Source of the DNA: Bryum argenteum
Lineage: Eukaryota; Streptophyta; Bryopsida; Bryales; Bryaceae
Assembly: GCA_037043015.1 (NCBI GenBank)
Contig: CM073323.1
Span: 9,421,758-9,485,757, forward strand
Direction: 5' to 3'
Length of the DNA: 64,000 bases
The notes beneath the pieces were generated by a model. That model had not been told where the DNA came from and did not search any database. It saw nothing but the letters and a program-made list of their open reading frames with translations. Both the position numbers and the translations under genes were made by a program. Within the stretch, counting starts at the first letter, position 1. Each line of letters opens with the position of its first letter. Below, piece after piece: positions 24,398 to 37,456 of the stretch.

Positions 24398-25446
24398 CTT
24401 GTGTTGGATTTCAGTAATTGTATCGTAACCTGTTGGGCTCACTTGAGTAGAAGAAAACCCAGTTATCGTAGTTATCAATAAATGTTAAAATTGGGTTGGG
24501 TTAGAGGAATTAATTAGGTTCAAAGTTGTAATTATTCTTAGCCTCGATAAATAATTATATACAATTTAGAATAAATTACACTATTTACTATGAAGAACTT
24601 TCTTCAATAAACTTGTCATATCGCGTGCTTACCACATCATGGAGTCTTGTGTAGAGTGCCAACTTCCTCCAAAGCCGCTTCTGAAAACCTTGAGTTGGAA
24701 AATCAAGTTCTCTCACAATAAAGTAGATGGAACCTATAAATAACCTGCTCTCCACCTAAATTAAAAATATAGTGAACTTTGGGAACACAAAGAGTTTCTT
24801 AGCAAAGATTAGGACTAGGAAGCCTAATGATTAACCCTTAATTAGGCCGAATGTTGAAAATCGACATTTTGGATGACTGCAACAACTTTTAAGAGCCATC
24901 ACTTCTTCACCCATAGTCTGTTTTGAATGGAATCACTTGGGTTGCGTCCCAAATCAAGTCTGGTTTGTGTGGTAACATTTGCAGGCCCCTAAAATGAAGT
25001 ATGACTAGATTGCATTCATTTGAGTGAAGGCTGCTCTTGTTTTTGAGTTTTCAAACATGAGGCATATTCACCATCGCGAGACAATTATGAAATATAAAAA
25101 AAATGGGTTCATGGATTTTTGAAAACATAATCACGATCTTAAGATGAAAGCTAGCAAATTTATAGTTGGAAGATTTTTCATTCAAATATAATAGGTATTG
25201 GATTTGCAACGATGTTTCTATCTTGAAAGAATGTGAATAAATGAATGTTTTTTGAGGAGCTATATCTCCTTCATTGACGGTTGGATTTTGACTTTATTTT
25301 TTGGGATGGATTCTAATTACATTCTAGTTTTAGCAGTAAAAACCTTGAGACTGGCTCTTTAAAATGTTGGGTTGACATCCAAAATGATCAAATTCAAAAT
25401 CTGGCGAGTGTAAGGCTAAACCTAAAGTCCATCCCCGGAATTTTAG
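24398..25446. repeat. Intergenic; dispersed repeat family, copy A (about 24843-25400)
   Basis: No gene. The stretch shares ordered phrases with 59950-60560 in the same orientation: CATTTTGGATGA, GTCCCAAATCAAGTCT, GAAGGC, GGATTTGCAA, TATCTCCTTCAT. A shorter and weaker relative lies at 37940-38170. It is an old non-coding repeat of unknown class. Confidence 0.6.
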
Positions 25447-25448
25447 TA

Positions 25449-25544
25449 CTCCCTCTGTTCAACTGTACAAGAGATTTCTTAAATCTACCTGAAGGAATAG
25501 ATTTGAGAGAACCTACTGGACAATTATAATGAAACAGAGTGAAG
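25449..25544. mobile_element. Short Stowaway-like MITE
   Basis: TACTCCCTCTGTTC is the classic Stowaway terminus. About 95 bp later TGAAACAGAGTGAAG forms its imperfect inverse. A TA precedes the left end; the right TA is not preserved. Non-coding. Confidence 0.5.
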
Positions 25545-25724
25545 GTCCTCTCTCTCTAACGCCGGATATGGAACGTATTACCGCCCAAGGTAGGAAAGAG
25601 CCGACATCGAGTTGCCAGATTTTCCTATCGAAGTGAACTTCTCAGAATTCGTCAGCCTGTTTTCAGAAATTCAAGCCTCGGCAATTCGGTGATCAATTTT
25701 CCACCTCATTTGTACGTAAGCTCA

Positions 25725-26625
25725 ATACTACCAATGCAAACAGGGGAGGATTCTGATGAGAGTTTTGAGGTTTAGGGTTTATGTGAGAATTTCGATGCCC
25801 GAGTGATCATCGTCATTAAGTATGTACCGTAAATCATCAATGCGGCCGGGTTGGTGACGAGTCGCATTTTAATTCTCGAGAAACAGGTTTATTTATCTGC
25901 CATTGGAAAAGAGGATGATTTTTACGAGAATTTTGAGGTTTAGGGTTCATGTTTGCAGTGTTCTGAGTGATCATTGTCAGTAGCAATGTCAATGCGGCCG
26001 GGTTGAGAGAGTTAGCATGCGAAGTTGTAGTGACTGTTCTTCGTGACAAGACGCATCACTCTGTTCAGAAACTTATTTTCGAGAATCCGGTTTATTGATC
26101 CGCGGATTTATTTTTACATGAGCTTTTGAGTACCATTGGAAACAGGGAGGATTTTCACGAGAGTTTCAAGGTTTAGGGTTTTTATCATGTTTGAGCTTTT
26201 GAGCAATATTCTGAGTGATCATCGTCTACTTTGAAATATCGTTGCGGCTGAATTGAGAGATTTAGCGTAAATGGTTCTATTGACTGTTCTTTGTGACGAG
26301 GCGCACTCAGAAACTCATTCTCGAGAATCCGATTCATTAATCTGCCCGTTTAGTTTTACATCAAACTTTAGACTACCACTGGAAACAAGGAGGATTCTTC
26401 CGAGAGTTTTGAGTTTTAGGGTTTACGTATAAGTTCATGTTTGAGCTGAGAGAATTGCAATGTTTTAAGCGATCCATCGTCAGTGCGGCCGGGTTGGGAA
26501 ATTTAGCTTTGCAAGTTTTATGTATTCTATGACGAGGCGCAACTTATTCTCGATTATCCGGTTTATCAATCTGCTACTTGGAGCTTAAGACTACAGATAG
26601 GAAAGCGGAAAGAGGTTTTAGGTTT
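25725..26625 (+). promoter_or_regulatory. RRP41 promoter region built of tandem 160-240-bp repeats with telo-boxes
   Basis: Four degenerate units start near 25739, 25902, 26137 and 26376 (GGAAACAGGGAGGATT and variants), with a fragment near 26590. Each continues with a telo-box core, TTTAGGGTTT (25771, 26172, 26415) or TTTAGGGTTC (25939). TGATCATCGTC, GCGGCCGGGTTG, GACGAGGCGCA and CTCGAGAATCCGGTTTAT follow in most units. The array ends about 40 bp before the RRP41 start codon. Telo-boxes (AAACCCTAA, either strand) are established promoter elements of plant ribosome-biogenesis and translation genes, so coordinated control with those genes is a reasonable inference. Confidence 0.7.
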
Positions 26626-26662
26626 TGAGAGCGTGTTTCGTTGATCGAACTAGGTTGGGCAG

Positions 26663-28552
26663 ATGGCGACCGAGTACGTGAGCCCCGAGGGCCTTCGCTT
26701 GGATGGGCGCCGTCCTCATGAGATGCGACACCTGCACGCCGTCGTAGGGGTGGTCCCGTCCGCCGATGGGTCCGCCCTCTTCCACATGGGCAACACCAAA
26801 GTGATGGCCGTCGTCTACGGCCCTCATGAGGTCTCCAACAAGGCCCACCAGCTCCATGACCGGGCCCTCGTCCGGTGCGAGTACAGCATGGCCGCTTTCA
26901 GTACGGGCGAGCGAAGACGCCGAGGCAAAATAGACAGGTGCTCTATTATCTCAACCTTTCATTGCAAAATGGCTCGAATCTCAGCATGGGAAATCTGTGA
27001 TGAACTTAACAATGTGCATGGTCCAAGCGGAATCATCATTTCTGTACTCTTCTACAATCTGCTCTGATTATTTGAATCTGGACTTATAGGTGTATCTGAA
27101 TTGGTGCCCCAAAATAGCATCCTGAAATGTTTGCGAAGCTATTATGTACCTCCGGGTGAGCCATTATTGGTTCTGTTACATTCTGGAGTACTCTACCTCG
27201 TTTGTATAACGAGTATGAGTGCTTTTATCTTACATTTACTTGTTCTTTGAAATTTGGTACGTACATCACTGACATCCACTGTTGTGCTCTGCAGACGTTC
27301 AACAGAACTCTCTCTCGTCATCGGCCAAACAATGGAAGCAGCTATCATGACACACCTTCTACCTCGAACTCAGGTTTGTTGTTACATTCTACTGGTTTTC
27401 TTGTATAATCGCCCTTGGTTTCGTGGATTTGAGTTTACTTTTGTCAGAGACTTTCGTTTTCTGGATGCTCATGTGCTGAGGGCATTATTGTGTGTGTTTC
27501 TTACTGGTCTGCAGATAGATATATATGTCCAGGTCCTTCAAGCAGATGGAGGTACCCTCTCCAGCGATGAAATCTGTTCCGTATACTCAGTGAAGAGCAT
27601 GCAAACGGTAGCTAATACGTTTGAATATTGTTTGCAGGAACGAGGGCAGCATGTATAAATGCAGCTTCTATGGCCCTTGCTGATGCGGGAATTCCAATGC
27701 ATGATCTTGCCGTTTCTTGTGCTGCTGGATATTTGAATTCCACTCCTTTATTAGGTAACATAGCATCCAAGTCTTCTGTCAAGTTGGTCCTTCCTGCATT
27801 TGAACCAACATTGGATTTTCAACTCCTTTTTATTAATGTCACTAATTTTGAGGGGAGTAACCAACGAAACCGTGGATGTTCAGATTTGAATTATCAAGAG
27901 GACGCTGGTGGTGGACCTGACCTTGTCGTAGGATACTTTCCAAAGCTGGAAAAGTTGTCTCTTTTACAGGTGAATGCCTTTCTCAGAAGTTTCATTTGTA
28001 GCAGAGGAGAGTGTTCAAGCAATAGATCAGTTTTGAAAGCACTTTATCTACCTTGCAGATGAGCACTTCTGTATTGCCGTTGCAATATCCTTCATTCTTA
28101 TAAGAGGGCACAACTCTTCCATTTACTTCTAAACTTCCATCTTCAGCCACATTATTTCAGCAATATTCATTCCCTAAAGATGCTCTGCATTCTTTATCCG
28201 ATAAGGTTGAAATATTGGTTCTTTTGAATTCACCCCACAGATGGACTCGAAGGTGCCAGTAGACACCTTCGAGAAAGTTTTGGAGCTAGCAACAGAAGGC
28301 GCAAAGGCTGTTGCCACATACATTCGAGAGGTGAGAACAATATCGTTACATCCTTCAACTTTTTTCCTTACTCTAATTGATCAGTAGCTTTTTATTCTTG
28401 ATCCTTCTTTCCGAGTATGTATGTCTTCGTTGTTGGACGAATATCTCAGACCTTTCTATAGAGAATTGTTGGTCGCTTATTCCGGCTCTTTACAGATTCT
28501 ATTGGAGAAGACGAAGACTTTGGCGGCTGCCAGAGGCCATCTGAACATTTGA
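26663..28552 (+). CDS. RRP41: Exosome complex exonuclease RRP41 homologue
   Basis: Seven exons: 26663-26937, 27295-27373, 27515-27551, 27638-27754, 27884-27969, 28241-28330 and 28496-28552. All phases agree, giving 246 residues (Arabidopsis RRP41 is about 241). The protein is an RNase PH-fold subunit of the exosome core ring, which processes and degrades RNA 3' to 5' in nucleus and cytoplasm. Diagnostic text: EYVSPEGLRLDGRRPHEMR, DGSALFHMGNTKVMAVVYGP, RRSTELSLVIGQTMEAAIM, GTRAACINAASMALADAGIP, AVSCAAGYLNSTPLL, DLNYQEDAGGGPDLVVGYFP. It ends AARGHLNI. Plant RRP41 is reported to keep phosphorolytic activity, but I did not verify catalytic residues one by one. The start ATG fits the family N terminus (MATEYVSPEG). 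The telo-box array lies immediately upstream. Confidence 0.96.
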
Positions 28553-30513
28553 ACCGGAGTCGTTGCATCACCCTTTCACAAGTTTCATGTGCGGCGTCAT
28601 CCAATCTGTGCAGGTCGATAAAAATGCTACTACTTTTTTGTGCTTCCACGATGCAATTTTGGGCACAAATGTTTGAATTCTGATGCAGCAGGTAGCAGTG
28701 GAGACTTGACTTTCAGAGGACCCTTTTAAGGCTTTAGCTCCACAAACTTGGAGTGAAGAGAATCGTGGGGGCCACACTTTGTAGACTCGCCTTGGTTTTT
28801 GACATGATGAAAATCTTTTTGAAACTTTACAAACTGGAGTTGCCAAGTATGAACAATTGCCAAGTTTGAACAATTGCAATAGAGGTTGCAATGCTTTAGG
28901 TTTATGTACTAGACCCTCAAGACGTCTTTGGGGCTATTTTTAGCCAAAAACACATTTTCCAAAAAAGTTTCATAGATGAGAATGAAGATGAGTTGTTTAG
29001 ATCTCAACTGTACAAACTCAAAATAGACTTGATGTAGGTCATGTGGACCAAAATTTGAGTCATGGAACATTGTAGATTGCGATATTGTAACGTATTAGCG
29101 CACGAAAGATGCTACAATAATTCACTTTGAAGTAAATAAGCTACTAATATCCCAGTTGCAATGAAATACATCACTAACTAGAAAGTTGTGCATGTTCATC
29201 TTTAAAACACTCATGTATCAAAAAAAGAATCATCAAACAAAAACTTGGCCCTAATAATGACCTTGTCAATTGAAGAGTTTCCTACACTCTTAATGGATCA
29301 CATGAATACAATGTTTGTTCAACCTATTCTTGGCTGTATGTATCACAAGGTCATGAAAGTGTTGAACTCTTCTTTTATTAGTTTCTATATAATCACAAGT
29401 TCCTAAGATCATCAAACATATTAGGGCTTTGAGGGTATCAATATAATAAGGTTCAAGATCTTCTATTAGAGTTGGGTGAACGAAGTTGGTTAACATTAGG
29501 TCAATATGTGTGCAAAATTTTAGATCTCTTTTAGCTAGTGTGTATACATAGGTTTATACCAACATGGCGGTTCAGGAAGAGTATAAAAATAGTTGGTATA
29601 ATTTAGTGAATACATAATTCTAGATGAACAATATTCTTTTTTGTGATATCAAGTGCTTTCTTTATTTTATTGGTTCTACCTTACAACCTCTAAAAACCTT
29701 CGAAAGAAATACTTCATTACTACTTTAATAATAATTATCAAGTTGAATCCTTATTCTTGAGTGACAAATTGGTAAGATTAGGATCTTGTGTGTAACCTAA
29801 TATTGAGGATGGCTCTTGGAAAAATTCTGGTATAGTAAAAGAAGTGAATGTTATAGTATTGGGGTTTAACTCAAGATTCATAAAGTGAAAGAAGAAAAAG
29901 ATCTATGCATTTAGTGGTGTGTAATAGAATTCTACAAAATGAGTTTACAAAATTGTTCATTATGTGTGTACAACATACAAGCCATTGATTGCAAAGAACA
30001 AGGGCTATGTAATTTCAGAGTTCATGATTGAGATGGCATAAACAATATTCAAATATTTTTCTGATTGGATTCAAAAAATGATCTTAATGCTTCAATTAAG
30101 TATGCCTAGGTTTCTACATGTTCAATAAGAGACATTTCTAAATTAGTATTGAAGGTGCAAAGCTCATGCGCTAAATTGCAAGTATCACAATACCAATATC
30201 TATAGAACCATGAATGTTTTATAAGTTCTAGATTTTTCTTAGTTTCGACATACTTCAACAATGGAGCTCCAAAACCAGGTGATTTGCACTAAATTTTAGG
30301 GTGTTGTTGATACAATTAATACAAGATTGGGAGTAATCATTGTAACTCATATATATCAAATCTAAATCTATAGGATCATTCAGATACACAAAAAAAAATA
30401 TCAACAACTATTTGAGCTTTGTATAAAAGCTCAATCAATAAGTTTGTTCATATAGAAATAAATAATAATATTTTCAAAAGTAGTTATGTTGACATAGATT
30501 TGTTGTCCCAAAG
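28553..30513. other. Intergenic, AT-rich; may hold the 5' exon of the next gene
   Basis: I see no domain-bearing frame. The next gene's first visible coding exon opens with a splice acceptor and an in-frame stop lies just upstream, so its start codon must be in an upstream exon within or before this interval. I could not locate it. Confidence 0.5.
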
Positions 30514-32509
30514 GCAATTTTGTGGTCAGAGCCGGAACTTGTTGGCTGGGTGGAGAAACGTGGAGAAGCGAACTGGAATCGGCGATTTTTTCTACTTCAA
30601 GGAGCCTTTATCTTTTATTATATAAAAAACAACGATGTACTCATCTATTATCCTATACCCATTAAAATATTCCCTTCATATTACCATATAATATTGGTAT
30701 CATTGGCGACTTGTTATATTGGTTATAAGATTGCGAGGCTGTTACAAAAGATAACTTCATACACCATAATACAAACTTGCTAGAGAGCTATAACCAAGAA
30801 CTATGCAATACACAATCACCATGCATCTATATTTTCAAATCTTAAGTACTTTGCCATGAGTTTATTAGAGTCTCCTTCTTATTTTGAGATTGAGGAGATA
30901 GTTTTTACAATCTACAAGACAATCCCTACTAAAAATTCTATTTTCTTTAGTAAATGGAATAAGATTCTTTCAAGAAAAACTCTTTGTTATTTGTATACTA
31001 GTCTACTATTGGAACGTTTCATATGTAAATTGTTTTGTAATGTAAATATTGTATATACAAAAAATTGACAAACTATACACTCTATAGATCCCAAATACAG
31101 AACCAAAAGGGATAATACCTTTAGAAGGCGCAACTTTCAAGGATGAAGAAGACTCAGAATCTGGTAAGCTTTAAGAAAATTTAGAGTAATTTGGGGTTTT
31201 CTTTTTCTTGATCTTACTTTAGGCTCCAACTTATAAAAGATTCCACTTGTACAATTATGATGTTTTTCTACTAGTTAGAAAGACATTTCATTCAAAACAA
31301 GAAGAAGTCAATTAGATGTGCAAGTGATATGAGAAAGGGTCAACAAAATATTCTTATCATAATTGATGTCAATATGAATTCTTGACAATAGATTGTATAT
31401 TCTATATGTAGTTATTCAACATTGTGTTTATGATGTATATTGAGTATTTGTTACACTCTTGAAGCCGTTGTTATTTCTTATAAATTAAATGATATGATAA
31501 TTATGATTGTGATTGTGATTGAATGTCATATCCATCTATAGGACGAAGATTTTGCTTTTTGTTGCAATTGGGGTATGAGTTGGCTGCATTTGCAAAGCAT
31601 CGTCGATATCACATTTCAACTCCATCACATGAAGCCAAGGTAAATAACAACGTTTTCACCCAATTTGCCCATACGAATGTTGTAGTTGATAAATCTGCAC
31701 ATTTTTATTCATAGAATTATCGGGCTCGGTGCTTTTTATGATTGAAAATCTCCTCATATCAATTTATTGAATATAAGATATTATATAAGTTCTACATATT
31801 GTCTTGTTTCAAGTTTTGGTTACTATATTGGCAAGGCCAGTTAGGGGAAAATTAAGTTCTATTTTTAGGTGCCAAAATCTCGATATACATAAGAACCAAT
31901 ATAAGTTAAATTGACTATTACAATGTACCAGGTTGTTTGGATGCATGCTCTACAAATGGCATCTTATCCACTCGGTCATCTTATGGGTATAAATCCATTT
32001 ATATTTGCAAGACAATTAGATGTATTTGAATTTCTCAAAAAATTCTCTTTCAAATTCACTAAAAACATGATATACCAAATTGCATGCCTATAGAAACCTT
32101 TTGAACAAGAACAACACGACTTACATTTTTAATCAATCTAGCTCATTCATTTTATTTATTTTTATCATGAAAGACTTAGAATCTGTAAGGATTGCAAATG
32201 GTGCACAAAAAAGTACATAATTTGGTGAAATTGTATGCCACCTTTGAATTTCAAAAATTTTACTTACATAATGGTCATAGATGATAACCTTGTGCTAATA
32301 ACAAAATCGAAAAATGCACAACGTTATATTATTAATTATAATAATTTTCAGAGGAGCTACAGATTTTTCGAGAAAAAACAAATGATTTGGAAGCTCAAAT
32401 TGCAATACATCCTAAGAATTTGGAAGAAATGGAACATCATCATAGTCATGAAAGTAGAGTCATTCAGGTAGATGCTTGCAGTTATATTTCTCATGTATGG
32501 TTTCTTTCG

Positions 32510-32557
<48 letters not shown>

Positions 32558-35500
32558 TTTATTTTTTTATTTTATAGATAGATAGATTCTCTAAAGTATA
32601 AACATATGTTGTAGAGGGAGATAGAAAGGGTGACAGAAGCATATGATATTCTAAAAAAGGACACTTTAGAAGCTTGTGCGGAAGCAGATGAGGCCAACAA
32701 GGAAGTTGTCCAAGCTCTTGCAACATGGGAAATATATACAGACTACATAGCTGGTTTGAAATTTGCAGCTATATATAGAGCTTTACACAAATACAAAATG
32801 TTGAAAATTTTGGTTAGAAAATTTAGTATTTTGAAAATACTAAATGATGTTTATGAACATTCTAAAAGAATAAAGAGCAAATCTATGAAACTTTAAAGTG
32901 AGGTTTATGGTTTTATTTTATATATGTTGAATTAATAAACGGATACAAGTGGTTTTACATGATGAGTGAGAACCTTCAAAGAATTATTTCTTTCAAACTT
33001 CTCTGTATATGTAAAGGACCACTTTGTATTTGGTAATAGAGTCTTAGAAGTCAAAAAATGCAATACTTTGGATAGAATTTTGTAGTTTTGACACCTTGAA
33101 ATTTTCAACTAGGAAGGAATCATGAAAGTAAATGCTATACAATGGATAGGCTTAACAATGAAGTTAGTTTGACTGATGAATTGTTGAAGTTGCTTCACAA
33201 GAAACGACAACTTCTCTGTGGAGAAGGTATTAGCGAAGTAAGAATCAGTTTTGTTTCTAATTCGTCCTTTTAACAACACAAAATTTAGTTCATTAATCAA
33301 TATCATAAATTAAATATTATGATTTCTTATCTTGATTCTATTTATTTGATGATTGGATCCAAGTCAAACTTCATTATTTGTCTTTTAATTATATCTTGCA
33401 TTGAGAAAATTCAAAAAATTTGTAGTGAAGTTTTAAAGTTATTTTGTAAATGCAGTTAAGCTCAGAAGCTATACATCAACTCAAAGTTACTTGTGATCAA
33501 GGATTGAGGAACATCATGGAAAGAGAGTTTCAAGTATGTATGCTCTAATTGAAACTATTTCATTGAAGGTTTTGTCAATATACTATTTAAATACATATTT
33601 ACCTTGTTAGCAGTGAAACATATTACTAGGAGATAATATTTATCGTAATCCCTTCACAATTATGATAAGTGAATGTTAATATTTGGAATAAAAATACTCA
33701 CAGTAAGTCGACCCTTAAAATTATAGGTACGAATAAAAGGGCCACGCTATACATCATCCGTGCATCCTAAACTCTTACCAATAGGTTTCAATAATCCAGT
33801 TTTTAGAGTTCCACGTGCTTTTGATATTTCTGATAAAAAAGTAAGTGGATTATTACAACCTTTGAAAGGAAGTGAACCTTTGGAGAAACAAAAACACACT
33901 AGTGGGAAAGGGAAAAAAATGCTACAAACTTCAAAAAATGCCCATGAAAAAAAGAAATGGAAGAATATTAGTTCGCCTAAAGAATCAAATGGAGACGCTA
34001 AATTGAAAAAAGATCATACCATAGTTGAGGTAGATGATGAATTTTATGAAACCAAATCGAAGCCAAAGAAGGTTAGTAAGATTAAAAGAGACGAAGTAGA
34101 TGATGAAATTGATGAGGTAGAAACTCTGGATGAATCCTCAAAAAAATCAATTAAATCAAAATTGAAAAAACAAGAGAAAGAAGATAGGCCTAATCAAGTT
34201 TCAAATTCTTCATCTGATTTTGAAGACCTTACCGAAGAAGAATCAACGACAGAAAAACCTCTTAAACGCAAAAACATTGATGGCGAAATAAAGAGTTTAA
34301 AGAAACGAGTATCTTTTTCACAACCTGATATTTTGGAAGAAAATATCATGGATGGTATTAATGAGTCGATTTTAAATGATTTTAACAAAGCACCATTAGG
34401 CAATTCTCTCCGCAAGGCTTCAAATCCAAATCTAGTCCTTACACAACCTCAATGGGTGCAAGTAAGACCTCAAACATTCAATATTGTTGGACCTGCATCT
34501 ATTCATACATATGATGGAGGATCTAGTGGACCACCAACGTTTGAAATATGTAATAGACAAGAAAAAAAATCAGAAAAAAAACAAGAAAATCAAAATCAAG
34601 TTATTCCATTAGATCATATACCAAGTAATCAAGAAAACAATCAAATTGATCGTGCTCCTTCATTTTATGAACAATATTCATCTCCATCGGAGTTTGATGA
34701 ACATCTTTTAAAAACCCAAAAGAGCCTTTTTAATGAATCAATGAAGTTTGATTTGTATAACTCGGAAGACGATCATTGTTCCGCTTCACCCTCAAGCAAT
34801 GATAGCCATAGCCCAACAAAAGGAGAAAAGAATTATTTTGGATCCATGGTGAACCAAGAGTTTTTCAATAAAATTCGTAGTTCTTCACCAATTTTAAAAG
34901 AAGATGATATGTTTAAAAAAGAAAATGAACCTTCCTCACCAATATCAAAAGGAGATGATGTTTTGAAAAAAGAAAATGGACCTTTTTCACCAACTTTGAA
35001 AGAAGATGATATGTTTAAAAAAGACAATGGATTTTCTTCACCAATATCAAAAGGGGATGATATCTTAAAAACAGAAAATGGACCTTCTTCACCAATATCG
35101 ATAGGCGATGATATTTTTAAAAAAGAAAATGGACCTTTTGGAGTTGAATTAAAAAAGTCTAAAGAAGATAACAATTCCCTTGTGAATGATGGATATGATC
35201 GTTATGTGCAAAAAAAAGAAATTAAACCTAGCCAATCAATAATACAAAAACAAAACCCAAATGTATTAGTGAATTATTCCAATGGAATTATACGCAATCA
35301 ACAATCATTTAAAAATCAAGAAGACTCTCATCTTCAAACTAGAAAAAGCCAAAAACATCACAATCATGAAGGAAATAATGTCAACTGGTTCAATACTAAT
35401 CATGAAGATGATTGTGATGCTCAACCAATAACTAGACACGAGACATTAAGATATGAAGAAATTCCTATGTCAATATTAAGAAACTTGCAGTCATTAGAAG

Positions 35501-37456
35501 ATAATATTAACATTCTTGCTACAATGAAAAACAACTCAGGATTGTTAAAAACAAGGAGTAATAGATGTAGTATTCAACCAACTAGTGACGGACAATTCTT
35601 AATAGATGGGAAAGGTTTTGAGAATCAATCTAGAGTTAATGAAAAATCTGATTACATTCCTTTAAAGAGCAACGATAAAGTATTTCTTAGAAGAGAACAA
35701 AGATTTCCTGATCAATCATCATCAAACCATTTTACACGAGAAGACAACTTGTTACATCAATCGAGAAGGGGCTCAAATCTACTCCTAGAAGAGGGATCAA
35801 GAAGGGCCCCAAAACTCTTCCAAGAAGAGGGACTGAGAAGGGGCTCAAATCTACTCCTAGACGAGGGATCAAGAAGGGGCTCAAAACTATTCCAAGAAGA
35901 GGGATTGAGAAGGGGCTCAAATCTACTCCAAGAAGAGGGATCCTTGCCTGTCCAATCCCAAGCTATTAAACCCTACATGGAAAAAAATAGAGATCCTTTT
36001 GAATCAAAATTAAGTGGATGTTTTCCACAAAAAGAAGATAGTACATGTCTTCCATCACGAGCATATCAATATTACCTCTCTAGGAATAATGATCTTTCTC
36101 TTAAAGCAAAAAAGAATCAATCCTTGTTGCAAAAAGAAACTAGAGGCTTTCTTAAAAAACCAAACAATCATGAATTACTAAAAAATGATGAAGAAACTTA
36201 TACTGAAACGAATGAAAGTTGGCCTTACCCAAAAATAGAAGTTGATGCTACAATTCCATCAATAGGTGATGGACAAAAAATGCAAAAGAAGTCAACTCTT
36301 GCAATTCAATCAAGTGAAAAACAATATTCACCAATAAAGACACATAGTCCTAGTAAAGAATCAAAATTAGATCATCAAACCCCTCCTCAAAATCTACCAA
36401 AGCATGGAGGATATATTGAGAAAATAATTCCTTCAAAATTGCAAGCTTTATTCCAAAGATTGCAACCCAAATCAAAAATTGATTATGATGCATCTCAAAG
36501 CAATCAAGTGAAACCAATTGCTGTAATTTTTTCAAACACGAAAGATAAAGTAGGTTCAAATGAATTGCCTCAACACACAAATATCTTTGTTCCAACAATG
36601 TCTGAGTCTCCAAAAGAATTTCATGATCAAAAACATGTAAAATGGACAAAACTACAAGTCGACCCCAAAACTTCTCCAACATTTACCAAAAAGAGAAACT
36701 CACCAACAAATAAGACTTGTGTAAGAAGCGTTGATTCACAACAATATAATGTTGTTCCTCCACAACTCATGAACCACATGTATTCGGTGCATGACTCTAA
36801 TTCTCCACGACAAACTTTTGAGCATTTTCGACCTCAATCTGATATGCAACATCTACTACATTCACATTCAAACATTGTTGACATTCCATTAAAAGCAAGA
36901 AAGACGTGTGACCATCAAGTACAAAACGTAAAAATTCCTCAACATTGTACAAGAAATTCACACAGTGCTTCTCCATGTCCCAAACACCATCATTGCCATC
37001 ATCATAAGGATTGCATATGCTCAAAACCCTCTAGTCCTCGTGAATCTAAGAAAAAAGCACAACCATGTCGTGCAAATCGTAGTCAAAGAAGCCTCTCACA
37101 ACCACAACAATGCTCGCATCAACGTCAACACCATCACTTTGACCATGGCACTTCCAACAATAATAAAGGTGTTATTCTTATTAATTTTTATTTCTTCAAC
37201 GTAAGAACAAATCTTTCTAAGAATCAATATCACGTTTTCATTGACATCTCATTTGTAAAAGAAATTAATATCATTTGGATTGTTTTTCTCAAATTGTATA
37301 TTGATTTTGGAATTTTGTAATTTTATCTCAGAACAAGATCTCTATTCCTTTCAATATCATGAAAAGAAGACACCAAGGGACCATCAAAATAATACCAAAC
37401 TTGAGGGTCGTAATGATGGTTGGTCTTCACCAAGACACTCAAATATGAAGCATTGA
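30514..37456 (+). CDS. PH-domain, coiled-coil protein with a long disordered repeat-bearing tail (5' exon missing)
   Basis: Ten exons with consistent phases: 30514-30636, 31088-31163, 31542-31639, 31932-31986, 32352-32467, 32615-32753, 33113-33237, 33456-33533, 33727-37168 and 37332-37456, about 1458 residues plus a missing N terminus. Exons 1-4 form a PH domain: LVGWVEKRGEANWNRRFFLL, then FIFYY, PKGIIPLEGATFKDEEDSES, RRFCFLLQLG...RRYHISTPSHEAK, and the closing helix VVWMHALQMAS with its conserved Trp. Exons 5-8 are heptad-rich (EELQIFREKTNDLEAQI, REIERVTEAYDILKKD, MDRLNNEVSLTDELLKLL). The order and the PKGxIPL stretch recall PLEKHD1-type proteins. The 3.4-kb exon 9 encodes a Lys/Ser/Asn-rich disordered tail with five 17-residue repeats and five 12-residue RRGSNLLLEEG repeats, then His/Cys-rich text. 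Membrane or phosphoinositide binding is inferred from the PH domain. Confidence 0.8.
32511..32552. repeat. TA dinucleotide microsatellite inside an intron
   Basis: Twenty-one TA units in the intron between the fifth and sixth visible exons of the PH-domain gene. Confidence 0.95.
34880..35142 (+). repeat. 51-bp coding repeat, five copies
   Basis: Encodes five 17-residue units of the form SSPISKGDDVLKKENGP, alternating with SPILKEDDMFKKENEP types. The unit is a multiple of three and lies inside the disordered tail of the PH-domain protein. Confidence 0.85.
35759..35943 (+). repeat. 36-bp coding repeat, five copies
   Basis: Encodes SRRGSNLLLEEG, SRRAPKLFQEEG, LRRGSNLLLDEG, SRRGSKLFQEEG and LRRGSNLLQEEG in tandem. 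Four of five keep RRGS, a basophilic-kinase-like site (consensus knowledge; phosphorylation is an inference). Confidence 0.9.

Noticed and set aside
34833-35174. 113-codon minus-strand frame within the PH-gene tail
   Set aside because: Shadow of the 51-bp coding repeat on the opposite strand.
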